A stretch of DNA of 64,000 nt from Auanema rhodensis (lineage: Eukaryota; Nematoda; Chromadorea; Rhabditida; Rhabditidae). Numbering within the stretch: the first letter of the stretch is position 1; each line of letters opens with the position of its first letter. The stretch covers positions 18,134,476-18,198,475 of the forward strand of contig OZ059894.1 in NCBI GenBank assembly GCA_964057225.1, read 5' to 3'. This document shows positions 25,665-39,523 of this stretch, one piece after another. The position numbers and the translations under genes are program-made. The notes beneath the pieces were generated by a model. It did no database searches. It was not told where the DNA came from and worked only from the letters and a program-made list of their open reading frames with translations.

Positions 25665-28600
25665 CCATGTGCACATCACGTGTACATTTAATTAGCATAA
25701 ATTAAAGTTCACGTAAATTTTAAAGTCATGGTTACCATGCACCAGTATCAATGAAAATTTGTTTTTGGACTAATATGGCCATCGGGAATTTAATTTTGAA
25801 AACGGCATCTCTTCATCTTTGAGTTACATACCATGTGTACATCACGTGTACATTTAATTAGCATAAATTAAAGTGCACGTAAATTTCAAAGTCATGGTTA
25901 CCATGCACCTATATCAATGAAAATTTGTTTTCGGACTAATATGGCCATGGGGAATCTAATTTTGAAAACCGCATCTCTTTATCTTTTACGGAAAGCGAGT
26001 TACATACCATGTGCCCATCACGTGTACATTTAATTAGCATAAATTAAAGTTCACGTAAATTTTAAAGTCATGGTTACCATGCACCAATATCCATAAAAAT
26101 TTGTTTTTAGACTAATATGGACATGGGGAATCTAACTTTGAAAACCGCTTCTTTTTATCTTTCACGGGAAGCGAGTTACATACCATGTGCCCATCACGTG
26201 TACATTTAATTAGCATAAATTAAAGTTCACGTAAATTTTAAAGTCATGGTTACCATGCACCAATATCCATAAAATATTGTTTTTAGACTAATATGGACAT
26301 GGGGAATCTAATTTTGAAAACCGCATCTCTTTATCTTTCACGGGAAGCGAGTTACATATCATGTGCACATCACGTGTACATTTAATTAGCATAAATTAAA
26401 GTTCACGTAAATTTCAAAGTCATGGTTACCATGCACCTATATCAATAAAAATTTGTTTTCAGTCTAATATGGAAATGGGGAATCTGATTTTGAAAACCGC
26501 ATATCTTTATCTTTTACGGGAAACGAGTTACATATCATGTGTACATCACGTGTACATTTAATTAGCATAAATTAAAGTTCACGTAAATTTCAAAGTCATG
26601 GTTACCATGCGCCTATATCAATAAAAATTTGTTTTTGAACTAATATGGCCATAGGGAATTTAATTTTGAAAACGGCATCTCTTCATCTTTGAGTTACATA
26701 CCATGTGTACATCACGTGTACATTTAATTAGCATAAATTAAAGTTCACGTAAATTTTAAAGTCATGGTTACCATGCACCAATATCCATAAAAATTTGTTT
26801 TTAGACTAATATGGAAATGGGGAATCTAATTTTGAAAACTGCATCTCTTTATCTTTTACGGGAAGCGAGTTACATACCATGTGCACATCACGTGTACATT
26901 TAATTAGCATAAATTAAAGTTCACGTAAATTTCAAAGTCATGGTTACCATGCACCAGTATCAATGAAAATTTGTTTTTGGACTAATATGGCCATCGGGAA
27001 TTTAATTTTGAAAACGGCATCTCTTCATCTTTGAGTTACATACCATGTGTACATCACGTGTACATTTAATTAGCATAAATTAAAGTTCACGTAAATTTTA
27101 AAGTCATGGTTACCATGCACCAATATCCATAAAAATTTGTTTTTAGACTAATATGGAAATGGGGAATCTAATTTTGAAAACCGCATCTCTTTATCTTTTA
27201 CGGGAAGCGAGTTACATACCATGTGCACATCACGTGTACATTTAATTAGCATAAATTAAAGTTCACGTAAATTTCAAAGTCATGGTTACCATGCACCAGT
27301 ATCAATGAAAATTTGTTTTTGGACTAATATGGCCATCGGGAATTTAATTTTGAAAACGGCATCTCTTCATCTTTGAGTTACATACCATGTGTACATCACG
27401 TGTACATTTAATTAGCATAAATTAAAGTTCACGTAAATTTTAAAGTCATGGTTACCATGCACCAATATCCATAAAAATTTGTTTTTAGACTAATATGGAA
27501 ATGGGGAATCTAATTTTGAAAACCGCATCTCTTTATCTTTTACGGGAAGCGAGTTACATACCATGTGCACATCACGTGTACATTTAATTAGCATAAATTA
27601 AAGTTCACGTAAATTTCAAAGTCATGGTTACCATGCACCAGTATCAATGAAAATTTGTTTTTGGACTAAAATGGCCATCGGGAATTTAATTTTGAAAACG
27701 GCATCTCTTCATCTTTGAGTTACATACCATGTGTACATCACGTGTACATTTAATTAGCATAAATTAAAGTTCACGTAAATTTTAAAGTCATGGTTACCAT
27801 GCACCAATATCCATAAAAATTTGTTTTTAGACTAATATGGAAATGGGGAATCTAATTTTGAAAACCGCATCTCTTTATCTTTTACGGGAAGCGAGTTACA
27901 TACCATGTGCACATCACGTGTACATTTAATTAGCATAAATTAAAGTTCACGTAAATTTCAAAGTCATGGTTACCTTGCACCAGTATCAATGAAAATTTGT
28001 TTTCGGACTAATATGGCCATGGGGAATCTAATTTTGAAAACCGCATCTCTTTATCTTTTACGGAAAGCGAGTTACATACCATGTGCCCATCACGTGTACA
28101 TTTAATTAGCATAAATTAAAGTTCACGTAAATTTTAAAGTCATGGATACCATGCACCAATATCCATAAAAATTTGTTTTTAGACTAATATGGACATGGGG
28201 AATCTAACTTTGAAAACCGCATCTCTTTATCTTTCACGGGAAGCGAGTTACATACCATGTGCCCATCACGTGTACATTTAATTAGCATAAATTAAAGTTC
28301 ACGTAAATTTTAAAGTCATGGTTACCATGCACTAATATCCATAAAAATTTGTTTTTAGACTAATATGGACATGGGGAATCTAACTTTGAAAACCGCATCT
28401 CTTTATCTTTCACGGGAAGCGAGTTACATATCATGTGCACATCACGTGTACATTTATTTAGCATAAATTAAAGTTCACGTAAATTTTAAAGTCATGGTTA
28501 CCATGCGCCTATATCAATAAAAATTTGTTTTTAGTCTAATATGGCCATGGGGAATCTAATTATGAAAACCGCATCTCTTTATCTTTTACGGGAAGCGAGT

Positions 28601-28782
28601 TACATACCATGTGTAAATCACGTGTACATTTAATTAGCATAAATTAAAGTTCACGTAAATTTCAAAGTCATGGTTACCATGCGCCTATACCAATAAAAAT
28701 TTGTTTTTAGTCTAATATGGCCATGGGGAATCTAATTATGAAAACCGCATCTCTTTATCTTTTACGGGAAGCGAGTTACATA
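25665..28782 (+). repeat. Domain II higher-order unit, first version, 18 monomers
   Basis: Order A-C''-E-B/E-H-(G/A)-B-A-B-A-B-A-B-C-E*-E**-G-G. C'' (25831) has agtgcacg with ctatatcaatga. E has cttctttttatc. H has aatctgatt and gcatatc. The G/A hybrid at 26535-26700 joins gcgcc and gtttttgaact to the 166-bp tail. E* has catggatacc and E** gcactaat. The same marked series recurs at 29301 and 31715, which identifies a separate HOR family from domain I. Confidence 0.88.
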
Positions 28783-31196
28783 CCATGTGTAAATCACGTG
28801 TACATTTAATTAGCATAAATTAAAGTTCACGTAAATTTCAAAGTCATGGTTACCATGCACCAGTATCAATGAAAATTTGTTTTTGGACTAATATGGCCAT
28901 AGGGAATTTAATTTTGAAAACGGCATCTCTTCATCTTTGAGTTACATACCATGTGTACATCACGTGTACATTTAATTAGCATAAATTAAAGTTCACGTAA
29001 ATTTCAAAGTCATGGTTACCATGCGCCTATATCAATAAAAATTTGTTTTTAGTCTAATATGGCCATGGGGAATCTAATTATGAAAACCGCATCTCTTTAT
29101 CTTTTACGGGAAGCGAGTTACATACCATGTGTAAATCACGTGTACATTTAATTAGCATAAATTAAAGTTCACGTAAATTTCAAAGTCATGGTTACCATGC
29201 ACCTATATCAATAAAAATTTGTTTTCAGTCTAATATGGAAATGGGGAATCTAATTTTGAAAACCGCATCTCTTTATCTTTTACGGGAAGCGAGTTACATA
29301 CCATGTGCACATCACGTGTACATTTAATTAGCATAAATTAAAGTTCACGTAAATTTTAAAGTCATGGTTACCATGCACCAGTATCAATGAAAATTTGTTT
29401 TTGGACTAATATGGCCATCGGGAATTTAATTTTGAAAACGGCATCTCTTCATCTTTGAGTTACATACCATGTGTACATCACGTGTACATTTAATTAGCAT
29501 AAATTAAAGTGCACGTAAATTTCAAAGTCATGGTTACCATGCACCTATATCAATGAAAATTTGTTTTCGGACTAATATGGCCATGGGGAATCTAATTTTG
29601 AAAACCGCATCTCTTTATCTTTTACGGAAAGCGAGTTACATACCATGTGCCCATCACGTGTACATTTAATTAGCATAAATTAAAGTTCACGTAAATTTTA
29701 AAGTCATGGTTACCATGCACCAATATCCATAAAAATTTGTTTTTAGACTAATATAGACATGGGGAATCTTACTTTGAAAACCGCTTCTTTTTATCTTTCA
29801 CGGGAAGCGAGTTACATACCATGTGCCCATCACGTGTACATTTAATTAGCATAAATTAAAGTTCACGTAAATTTTAAAGTCATGGTTACCATGCACCAAT
29901 ATCCATAAAATATTGTTTTTAGACTAATATGGACATGGGGAATCTAATTTTGAAAACCGCATCTCTTTATCTTTCACGGGAAGCGAGTTACATATCATGT
30001 GCACATCACGTGTACATTTAATTAGCATAAATTAAAGTTCACGTAAATTTCAAAGTCATGGTTACCATGCACCTATATCAATAAAAATTTGTTTTCAGTC
30101 TAATATGGAAATGGGGAATCTGATTTTGAAAACCGCATATCTTTATCTTTTACGGGAAACGAGTTACATATCATGTGTACATCACGTGTACATTTAATTA
30201 GCATAAATTAAAGTTCACGTAAATTTCAAAGTCATGGTTACCATGCGCCTATATCAATAAAAATTTGTTTTTGAACTAATATGGCCATAGGGAATTTAAT
30301 TTTGAAAACGGCATCTCTTCATCTTTGAGTTACATACCATGTGTACATCACGTGTACATTTAATTAGCATAAATTAAAGTTCACGTAAATTTTAAAGTCA
30401 TGGTTACCATGCACCAATATCCATAAAAATTTGTTTTTAGACTAATATGGAAATGGGGAATCTAATTTTGAAAACTGCATCTCTTTATCTTTTACGGGAA
30501 GCGAGTTACATACCATGTGCACATCACGTGTACATTTAATTAGCATAAATTAAAGTTCACGTAAATTTCAAAGTCATGGTTACCATGCACCAGTATCAAT
30601 GAAAATTTGTTTTTGGACTAATATGGCCATCGGGAATTTAATTTTGAAAACGGCATCTCTTCATCTTTGAGTTACATACCATGTGTACATCACGTGTACA
30701 TTTAATTAGCATAAATTAAAGTTCACGTAAATTTTAAAGTCATGGTTACCATGCACCAATATCCATAAAAATTTGTTTTTAGACTAATATGGAAATGGGG
30801 AATCTAATTTTGAAAACCGCATCTCTTTATCTTTTACGGGAAGCGAGTTACATACCATGTGCACATCACGTGTACATTTAATTAGCATAAATTAAAGTTC
30901 ACGTAAATTTCAAAGTCATGGTTACCATGCACCAGTATCAATGAAAATTTGTTTTTGGACTAAAATGGCCATCGGGAATTTAATTTTGAAAACGGCATCT
31001 CTTCATCTTTGAGTTACATACCATGTGTACATCACGTGTACATTTAATTAGCATAAATTAAAGTTCACGTAAATTTTAAAGTCATGGTTACCATGCACCA
31101 ATATCCATAAAAATTTGTTTTTAGACTAATATGGAAATGGGGAATCTAATTTTGAAAACCGCATCTCTTTATCTTTTACGGGAAGCGAGTTACATA
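28783..31196 (+). repeat. Domain II 14-mer, 2,414 bp, copy 1
   Basis: Order A-G-H-A-C''-E-B/E-H-(G/A)-B-A-B-A-B, with five 166-bp members. It shares with the next copy the private E changes atatagacat and aatcttac, which are absent from 26007-26182, so these two are each other's closest relatives. The A at 30855 has actaaaatgg. Confidence 0.9.
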
Positions 31197-33610
31197 CCAT
31201 GTGCACATCACGTGTACATTTAATTAGCATAAATTAAAGTTCACGTAAATTTTAAAGTCATGGATACCATGCACCAGTATCAATGAAAATTTGTTTTTGG
31301 ACTAATATGGCCATAGGGAATTTAATTTTGAAAACGGCATCTCTTCATCTTTGAGTTACATACCATGTGTACATCACGTGTACATTTAATTAGCATAAAT
31401 TAAAGTTCACGTAAATTTCAAAGTCATGGTTACCATGCGCCTATATCAATAAAAATTTGTTTTTAGTCTAATATGGCCATGGGGAATCTAATTATGAAAA
31501 CCGCATCTCTTTATCTTTTACGGGAAGCGAGTTACATACCATGTGTAAATCACGTGTACATTTAATTAGCATAAATTAAAGTTCACGTAAATTTCAAAGT
31601 CATGGTTACCATGCACCTATATCAATAAAAATTTGTTTTCAGTCTAATATGGAAATGGGGAATCTAATTTTGAAAACCGCATCTCTTTATCTTTTACGGG
31701 AAGCGAGTTACATACCATGTGCACATCACGTGTACATTTAATTAGCATAAATTAAAGTTCACGTAAATTTTAAAGTCATGGTTACCATGCACCAGTATCA
31801 ATGAAAATTTGTTTTTGGACTAATATGGCCATCGGGAATTTAATTTTGAAAACGGCATCTCTTCATCTTTGAGTTACATACCATGTGTACATCACGTGTA
31901 CATTTAATTAGCATAAATTAAAGTGCACGTAAATTTCAAAGTCATGGTTACCATGCACCTATATCAATGAAAATTTGTTTTCGGACTAATATGGCCATGG
32001 GGAATCTAATTTTGAAAACCGCATCTCTTTATCTTTTACGGAAAGCGAGTTACATACCATGTGCCCATCACGTGTACATTTAATTAGCATAAATTAAAGT
32101 TCACGTAAATTTTAAAGTCATGGTTACCATGCACCAATATCCATAAAAATTTGTTTTTAGACTAATATAGACATGGGGAATCTTACTTTGAAAACCGCTT
32201 CTTTTTATCTTTCACGGGAAGCGAGTTACATACCATGTGCCCATCACGTGTACATTTAATTAGCATAAATTAAAGTTCACGTAAATTTTAAAGTCATGGT
32301 TACCATGCACCAATATCCATAAAATATTGTTTTTAGACTAATATGGACATGGGGAATCTAATTTTGAAAACCGCATCTCTTTATCTTTCACGGGAAGCGA
32401 GTTACATATCATGTGCACATCACGTGTACATTTAATTAGCATAAATTAAAGTTCACGTAAATTTCAAAGTCATGGTTACCATGCACCTATATCAATAAAA
32501 ATTTGTTTTCAGTCTAATATGGAAATGGGGAATCTGATTTTGAAAACCGCATATCTTTATCTTTTACGGGAAACGAGTTACATATCATGTGTACATCACG
32601 TGTACATTTAATTAGCATAAATTAAAGTTCACGTAAATTTCAAAGTCATGGTTACCATGCGCCTATATCAATAAAAATTTGTTTTTGAACTAATATGGCC
32701 ATAGGGAATTTAATTTTGAAAACGGCATCTCTTCATCTTTGAGTTACATACCATGTGTACATCACGTGTACATTTAATTAGCATAAATTAAAGTTCACGT
32801 AAATTTTAAAGTCATGGTTACCATGCACCAATATCCATAAAAATTTGTTTTTAGACTAATATGGAAATGGGGAATCTAATTTTGAAAACTGCATCTCTTT
32901 ATCTTTTACGGGAAGCGAGTTACATACCATGTGCACATCACGTGTACATTTAATTAGCATAAATTAAAGTTCACGTAAATTTCAAAGTCATGGTTACCAT
33001 GCACCAGTATCAATGAAAATTTGTTTTTGGACTAATATGGCCATCGGGAATTTAATTTTGAAAACGGCATCTCTTCATCTTTGAGTTACATACCATGTGT
33101 ACATCACGTGTACATTTAATTAGCATAAATTAAAGTTCACGTAAATTTTAAAGTCATGGTTACCATGCACCAATATCCATAAAAATTTGTTTTTAGACTA
33201 ATATGGAAATGGGGAATCTAATTTTGAAAACCGCATCTCTTTATCTTTTACGGGAAGCGAGTTACATACCATGTGCACATCACGTGTACATTTAATTAGC
33301 ATAAATTAAAGTTCACGTAAATTTCAAAGTCATGGTTACCATGCACCAGTATCAATGAAAATTTGTTTTTGGACTAAAATGGCCATCGGGAATTTAATTT
33401 TGAAAACGGCATCTCTTCATCTTTGAGTTACATACCATGTGTACATCACGTGTACATTTAATTAGCATAAATTAAAGTTCACGTAAATTTTAAAGTCATG
33501 GTTACCATGCACCAATATCCATAAAAATTTGTTTTTAGACTAATATGGAAATGGGGAATCTAATTTTGAAAACCGCATCTCTTTATCTTTTACGGGAAGC
33601 GAGTTACATA
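31197..33610 (+). repeat. Domain II 14-mer, 2,414 bp, copy 2
   Basis: Same 14-monomer order as 28783-31196, in direct tandem. Matching markers include agtgcacg (31921), atatagacat, aatctgatt, gtttttgaact and actaaaatgg. The first monomer differs: it starts ccatgtgcac and has aaattttaaa and catggatacc, i.e. an E* left half joined to an A centre. This marks the crossover point. Confidence 0.9.
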
Positions 33611-34138
33611 CCATGTGCACATCACGTGTACATTTAATTAGCATAAATTAAAGTTCACGTAAATTTTAAAGTCATGGATACCATGCACCAATATCCATAA
33701 AAATTTGTTTTTAGACTAATATGGACATGGGGAATCTAACTTTGAAAACCGCATCTCTTTATCTTTCACGGGAAGCGAGTTACATACCATGTGCCCATCA
33801 CGTGTACATTTAATTAGCATAAATTAAAGTTCACGTAAATTTTAAAGTCATGGTTACCATGCACTAATATCCATAAAAATTTGTTTTTAGACTAATATGG
33901 ACATGGGGAATCTAACTTTGAAAACCGCATCTCTTTATCTTTCACGGGAAGCGAGTTACATATCATGTGCACATCACGTGTACATTTATTTAGCATAAAT
34001 TAAAGTTCACGTAAATTTCAAAGTCATGGTTACCATGCACCTATATCAATAAAAATTTGTTTTCAGTCTAATATGGAAATGGGGAATCTAATTTTGAAAA
34101 CCGCATCTCTTTATCTTTTACGGGAAGCGAGTTACATA

Positions 34139-34262
34139 CCATGTGCACATCACGTGTACATTTAATTAGCATAAATTAAAGTTCACGTAAATTTCAAACC
34201 AAAAAACAAATCTAATTTTGAAAACCGCATCTCTTTATCTTTTACCGGAAACGAGTTACATA
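34139..34262 (+). repeat. Truncated 124-bp monomer J, copy 1
   Basis: Normal to aaatttcaaa, then ccaaaaaacaaa, then normal from tctaattttg onward; 52 bp shorter than a 176-bp monomer. The replacing bases look like the reverse complement of the centre tttgtttttgg of an A monomer with one extra A, so a small template switch to the other strand is more likely than a simple deletion. Its mirror copy lies at 38417-38540. Confidence 0.85.
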
Positions 34263-36168
34263 CCATGTGTAAATCACGTGTACATTTAATTAGCATAAAT
34301 TAAAGTTCACGTAAATTTCAAAGTCATGGTTACCATGCACCTATATCAATAAAAATGTGTTTTCAGTCTAATATGGAAATGGGGAATCTAATTTTGAAAA
34401 CCGCATCTCTTTATCTTTCACGGGAAGCGAGTTACATACCATGTGCACATCACGTGTACATTTAATTAGCATAAATTAAAGTTCACGTAAATTTCAAAGT
34501 CATGGTTACCATGCACCAGTATCAATGAAAATTTGTTTTTGGACTAATATGGCCATAGGGAATTTAATTTTGAAAACGGCATCTCTTCATCTTTGAGTTA
34601 CATACCATGTGTACATCACGTGTACATTTAATTAGCATAAATTAAAGTTCACGTAAATTTTAAAGTCATGGTTACCATGCACCAATATCCATAAAAATTT
34701 GTTTTTAGACTAATATGGAAATGGGGAATCTAATTTTGAAAACTGCATCTCTTTATCTTTTACGGGAAGCGAGTTACATACCATGTGCACATCACGTGTA
34801 CATTTAATTAGCATAAATTAAAGTTCACGTAAATTTCAAAGTCATGGTTACCATGCACCAGTATCAATGAAAATTTGTTTTTGGACTAATATGGCCATCG
34901 GGAATTTAATTTTGAAAACGGCATCTCTTCATCTTTGAGTTACATACCATGTGTACATCACGTGTACATTTAATTAGCATAAATTAAAGTTCACGTAAAT
35001 TTTAAAGTCATGGTTACCATGCACCAATATCCATAAAAATTTGTTTTTAGACTAATATGGAAATGGGGAATCTAATTTTGAAAACCGCATCTCTTTATCT
35101 TTTACGGGAAGCGAGTTACATACCATGTGCACATCACGTGTACATTTAATTAGCATAAATTAAAGTTCACGTAAATTTCAAAGTCATGGTTACCATGCAC
35201 CTATATCAATAAAAATGTGTTTTCAGTCTAATATGGAAATGGGGAATCTAATTTTGAAAACCGCATCTCTTTATCTTTTACGGGAAGCGAGTTACATACC
35301 ATGTGCACATCACGTGTACATTTAATTAGCATAAATTAAAGTTCACGTAAATTTCAAAGTCATGGTTACCATGCACCAGTATCAATGAAAATTTGTTTTT
35401 GGACTGATATGGCCATCGGGAATTTAATTTTGAAAACGGCATCTCTTCATCTTTGAGTTACATACCATGTGTACATCACGTGTACATTTAATTAGCATAA
35501 ATTAAAGTTCACGTAAATTTTAAAGTCATGGTTACCATGCACCAATATCCATAAAAATTTGTTTTTAGACTAATATGGAAATGGGGAATCTAATTTTGAA
35601 AACTGCATCTCTTTATCTTTTACGGGAAGCGAGTTACATACCATGTGCACATCACGTGTACATTTAATTAGCATAAATTAAAGTTCACGTAAATTTCAAA
35701 GTCATGGTTACCTTGCACCAGTATCAATGAAAATTTGTTTTCGGACTAATATGGCCATGGGGAATCTAATTTTGAAAACCGCATCTCTTTATCTTTTACG
35801 GAAAGCGAGTTACATACCATGTGCCCATCACGTGTACATTTAATTAGCATAAATTAAAGTTCACGTAAATTTTAAAGTCATGGATACCATGCACCAATAT
35901 CCATAAAAATTTGTTTTTAGACTAATATGGACATGGGGAATCTAACTTTGAAAACCGCATCTCTTTGTCTTTCACGGGAAGCGAGTTACATACCATGTGC
36001 CCATCACGTGTACATTTAATTAGCATAAATTAAAGTTCACGTAAATTTTAAAGTCATGGTTACCATGCACCAATATCCATAAAAATTTGTTTTCAGTCTA
36101 ATATGGAAATGGGGAATCTAATTTTGAAAACCGCATCTCTTTATCTTTTACGGGAAGCGAGTTACATA

Positions 36169-36292
36169 CCATGTGCACATCACGTGTACATTTAATTAGC
36201 ATAAATTAAAGTTCACGTAAATTTCAAACCAAAAAACAAATCTAATTTTGAAAACCGCATCTCTTTATCTTTTACCGGAAACGAGTTACAAA
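36169..36292 (+). repeat. Truncated 124-bp monomer J, copy 2
   Basis: Same ccaaaaaacaaa replacement and same 124-bp length as 34139-34262; ends gagttacaaatcatg, a private change. It follows a D/F-like monomer, as copy 1 follows F, so J spread with its neighbours. Confidence 0.85.
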
Positions 36293-36644
36293 TCATGTGT
36301 ACATCACGTGTACATTTAATTAGCATAAATTAAAGTTCACGTAAATTTTAAAGTCATGGTTACCATGCACCAATATCCATAAAAATTTGTTTTTAGACTA
36401 ATATGGAAATGGGGAATCTAATTTTGAAAACCGCATCTCTTTATCTTTTACGGGAAGCGAGTTACATACCATGTGCACATCACGTGTACATTTAATTAGC
36501 ATAAATTAAAGTTCACGTAAATTTTAAAGTCATGGTTACCATGCACCAATATCCATAAAAATTTGTTTTTAGTCTAATATGGAAATGGGGAATCTAATTT
36601 TGAAAACCGCATCTCTTTATCTTTTACGGGAAGCGAGTTACATA

Positions 36645-36747
36645 CCATGTGCACATCACGTGTACATTTAATTAGCATAAATTAAAGTTCACGTAAATTT
36701 CAAACCAAAAAACAAATCTAATTTTGAAAACCGCATCTCTTTATCTT
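36645..36747 (+). repeat. Truncated monomer J, copy 3, cut by inversion junction
   Basis: Begins ccatgtgcac, carries the ccaaaaaacaaa replacement and runs to ctctttatctt, where the strand changes. Confidence 0.85.
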
Positions 36748-36790
36748 CAAAATTAAAATTAGATTTGTGTTTATATGGATATTGGTGCAT
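36748..36790. other. Complex inversion junction (+ to -)
   Basis: After ctctttatctt the sequence reads caaaattaaaattagattt, then gtgtttatatggatattgg. The first part matches the reverse strand of a J monomer, and the second joins the reverse strand of an E* monomer. So two reverse-strand patches with a short repeated aaaatta join here, as expected of template switching instead of a clean cut. Confidence 0.7.
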
Positions 36791-38416
36791 GGTATCCATG
36801 ACTTTAAAATTTACGTGAACTTTAATTTATGCTAATTAAATGTACACGTGATGGGCACATGGTATGTAACTCGCTTTCCGTAAAAGATAAAGAGATGCGG
36901 TTTTCAAAATTAGATTCCCCATGGCCATATTAGTCCGAAAACAAATTTTCATTGATACTGGTGCAAGGTAACCATGACTTTGAAATTTACGTGAACTTTA
37001 ATTTATGCTAATTAAATGTACACGTGATGTGCACATGGTATGTAACTCGCTTCCCGTAAAAGATAAAGAGATGCGGTTTTCAAAATTAGATTCCCCATTT
37101 CCATATTAGTCTAAAAACAAATTTTTATGGATATTGGTGCATGGTAACCATGACTTTAAAATTTACGTGAACTTTAATTTATGCTAATTAAATGTACACG
37201 TGATGTACACATGGTATGTAACTCAAAGATGAAGAGATGCCGTTTTCAAAATTAAATTCCCGATGGCCATATCAGTCCAAAAACAAATTTTCATTGATAC
37301 TGGTGCATGGTAACCATGACTTTGAAATTTACGTGAACTTTAATTTATGCTAATTAAATGTACACGTGATGTGCACATGGTATGTAACTCGCTTCCCGTA
37401 AAAGATAAAGAGATGCGGTTTTCAAAATTAGATTCCCCATTTCCATATTAGACTGAAAACACATTTTTATTGATATAGGTGCATGGTAACCATGACTTTG
37501 AAATTTACGTGAACTTTAATTTATGCTAATTAAATGTACACGTGATGTGCACATGGTATGTAACTCGCTTCCCGTAAAAGATAAAGAGATGCGGTTTTCA
37601 AAATTAGATTCCCCATTTCCATATTAGTCTAAAAACAAATTTTTATGGATATTGGTGCATGGTAACCATGACTTTAAAATTTACGTGAACTTTAATTTAT
37701 GCTAATTAAATGTACACGTGATGTACACATGGTATGTAACTCAAAGATGAAGAGATGCCGTTTTCAAAATTAAATTCCCGATGGCCATATTAGTCCAAAA
37801 ACAAATTTTCATTGATACTGGTGCATGGTAACCATGACTTTGAAATTTACGTGAACTTTAATTTATGCTAATTAAATGTACACGTGATGTGCACATGGTA
37901 TGTAACTCGCTTCCCGTAAAAGATAAAGAGATGCAGTTTTCAAAATTAGATTCCCCATTTCCATATTAGTCTAAAAACAAATTTTTATGGATATTGGTGC
38001 ATGGTAACCATGACTTTAAAATTTACGTGAACTTTAATTTATGCTAATTAAATGTACACGTGATGTACACATGGTATGTAACTCAAAGATGAAGAGATGC
38101 CGTTTTCAAAATTAAATTCCCTATGGCCATATTAGTCCAAAAACAAATTTTCATTGATACTGGTGCATGGTAACCATGGCTTTGAAATTTACGTGAACTT
38201 TAATTTATGCTAATTAAATGTACACGTGATGTGCACATGGTATGTAACTCGCTTCCCGTAAAAGATAAAGAGATGCGGTTTTCAAAATTAGATTCCCCAT
38301 TTCCATATTAGACTGAAAACACATTTTTATTGATATAGGTGCATGGTAACCATGACTTTGAAATTTACGTGAACTTTAATTTATGCTAATTAAATGTACA
38401 CGTGATTTACACATGG

Positions 38417-38540
38417 TATGTAACTCGTTTCCGGTAAAAGATAAAGAGATGCGGTTTTCAAAATTAGATTTGTTTTTTGGTTTGAAATTTACGTGAACTT
38501 TAATTTATGCTAATTAAATGTACACGTGATGTGCACATGG
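38417..38540 (-). repeat. Truncated monomer J, inverted copy
   Basis: Contains tttgttttttggtttgaaattt split across the usual centre, the reverse complement of the J replacement at 34197-34212. Confidence 0.85.
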
Positions 38541-39523
38541 TATGTAACTCGCTTCCCGTAAAAGATAAAGAGATGCGGTTTTCAAAATTAGATTCCCCAT
38601 TTCCATATTAGACTGAAAACAAATTTTTATTGATATAGGTGCATGGTAACCATGACTTTGAAATTTACGTGAACTTTAATTTATGCTAAATAAATGTACA
38701 CGTGATGTGCACATGATATGTAACTCGCTTCCCGTGAAAGATAAAGAGATGCGGTTTTCAAAGTTAGATTCCCCATGTCCATATTAGTCTAAAAACAAAT
38801 TTTTATGGATATTAGTGCATGGTAACCATGACTTTAAAATTTACGTGAACTTTAATTTATGCTAATTAAATGTACACGTGATGGGCACATGGTATGTAAC
38901 TCGCTTCCCGTGAAAGATAAAGAGATGCGGTTTTCAAAGTTAGATTCCCCATGTCCATATTAGTCTAAAAACAAATTTTTATGGATATTGGTGCATGGTA
39001 TCCATGACTTTAAAATTTACGTGAACTTTAATTTATGCTAATTAAATGTACACGTGATGGGCACATGGTATGTAACTCGCTTTCCGTAAAAGATAAAGAG
39101 ATGCGGTTTTCAAAATTAGATTCCCCATGGCCATATTAGTCCGAAAACAAATTTTCATTGATACTGGTGCAAGGTAACCATGACTTTGAAATTTACGTGA
39201 ACTTTAATTTATGCTAATTAAATGTACACGTGATGTGCACATGGTATGTAACTCGCTTCCCGTAAAAGATAAAGAGATGCGGTTTTCAAAATTAGATTCC
39301 CCATTTCCATATTAGTCTAAAAACAAATTTTTATGGATATTGGTGCATGGTAACCATGACTTTAAAATTTACGTGAACTTTAATTTATGCTAATTAAATG
39401 TACACGTGATGTACACATGGTATGTAACTCAAAGATGAAGAGATGCCGTTTTCAAAATTAAATTCCCGATGGCCATATTAGTCCAAAAACAAATTTTCAT
39501 TGATACTGGTGCATGGTAACCAT

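Larger units (their letters stand above)
33611..36747 (+). repeat. Domain II end block with truncated monomers, left palindrome arm
   Basis: Order E*-E**-F-J-H'-A-B-A-B-H'-A-B-C-E*-D/F-J-B-B'-J(partial). J is the 124-bp truncated monomer; H' has aaaaatgtgt. Bases 33611-35890 are matched in reverse complement by 36789-39068. The + orientation stops at 36747 inside the third J, just after ctctttatctt. Confidence 0.88.
36748..39523 (-). repeat. Inverted satellite segment 1 (2.8 kb)
   Basis: All monomers read on the minus strand. Read from 39523 downward the order is A-B-C-E*-E**-F-J-H'-A-B-A-B-H'-A-B-C-E*, the order of the left flank. Positions pair by a constant sum of 72679 (for example ggtatccatg at 36791-36800 with catggatacc at 35879-35888, and J at 38417-38540 with 34139-34262). 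Beyond 39068 the inverted arm keeps one C monomer that is missing between B and E* at 33611. Confidence 0.92.

Noticed and set aside
36860-36900. CENP-B box
   Set aside because: The tail cgggaaacgag shares ggaaacg with the human box, but the required TTCG....A..CGGG spacing is not met on either strand in the variants checked. The similarity is probably chance.
36748-39523. Long terminal repeats or a transposon causing the inverted block
   Set aside because: The inverted DNA is ordinary satellite in HOR order. No transposase, integrase or element ends are present at the borders.
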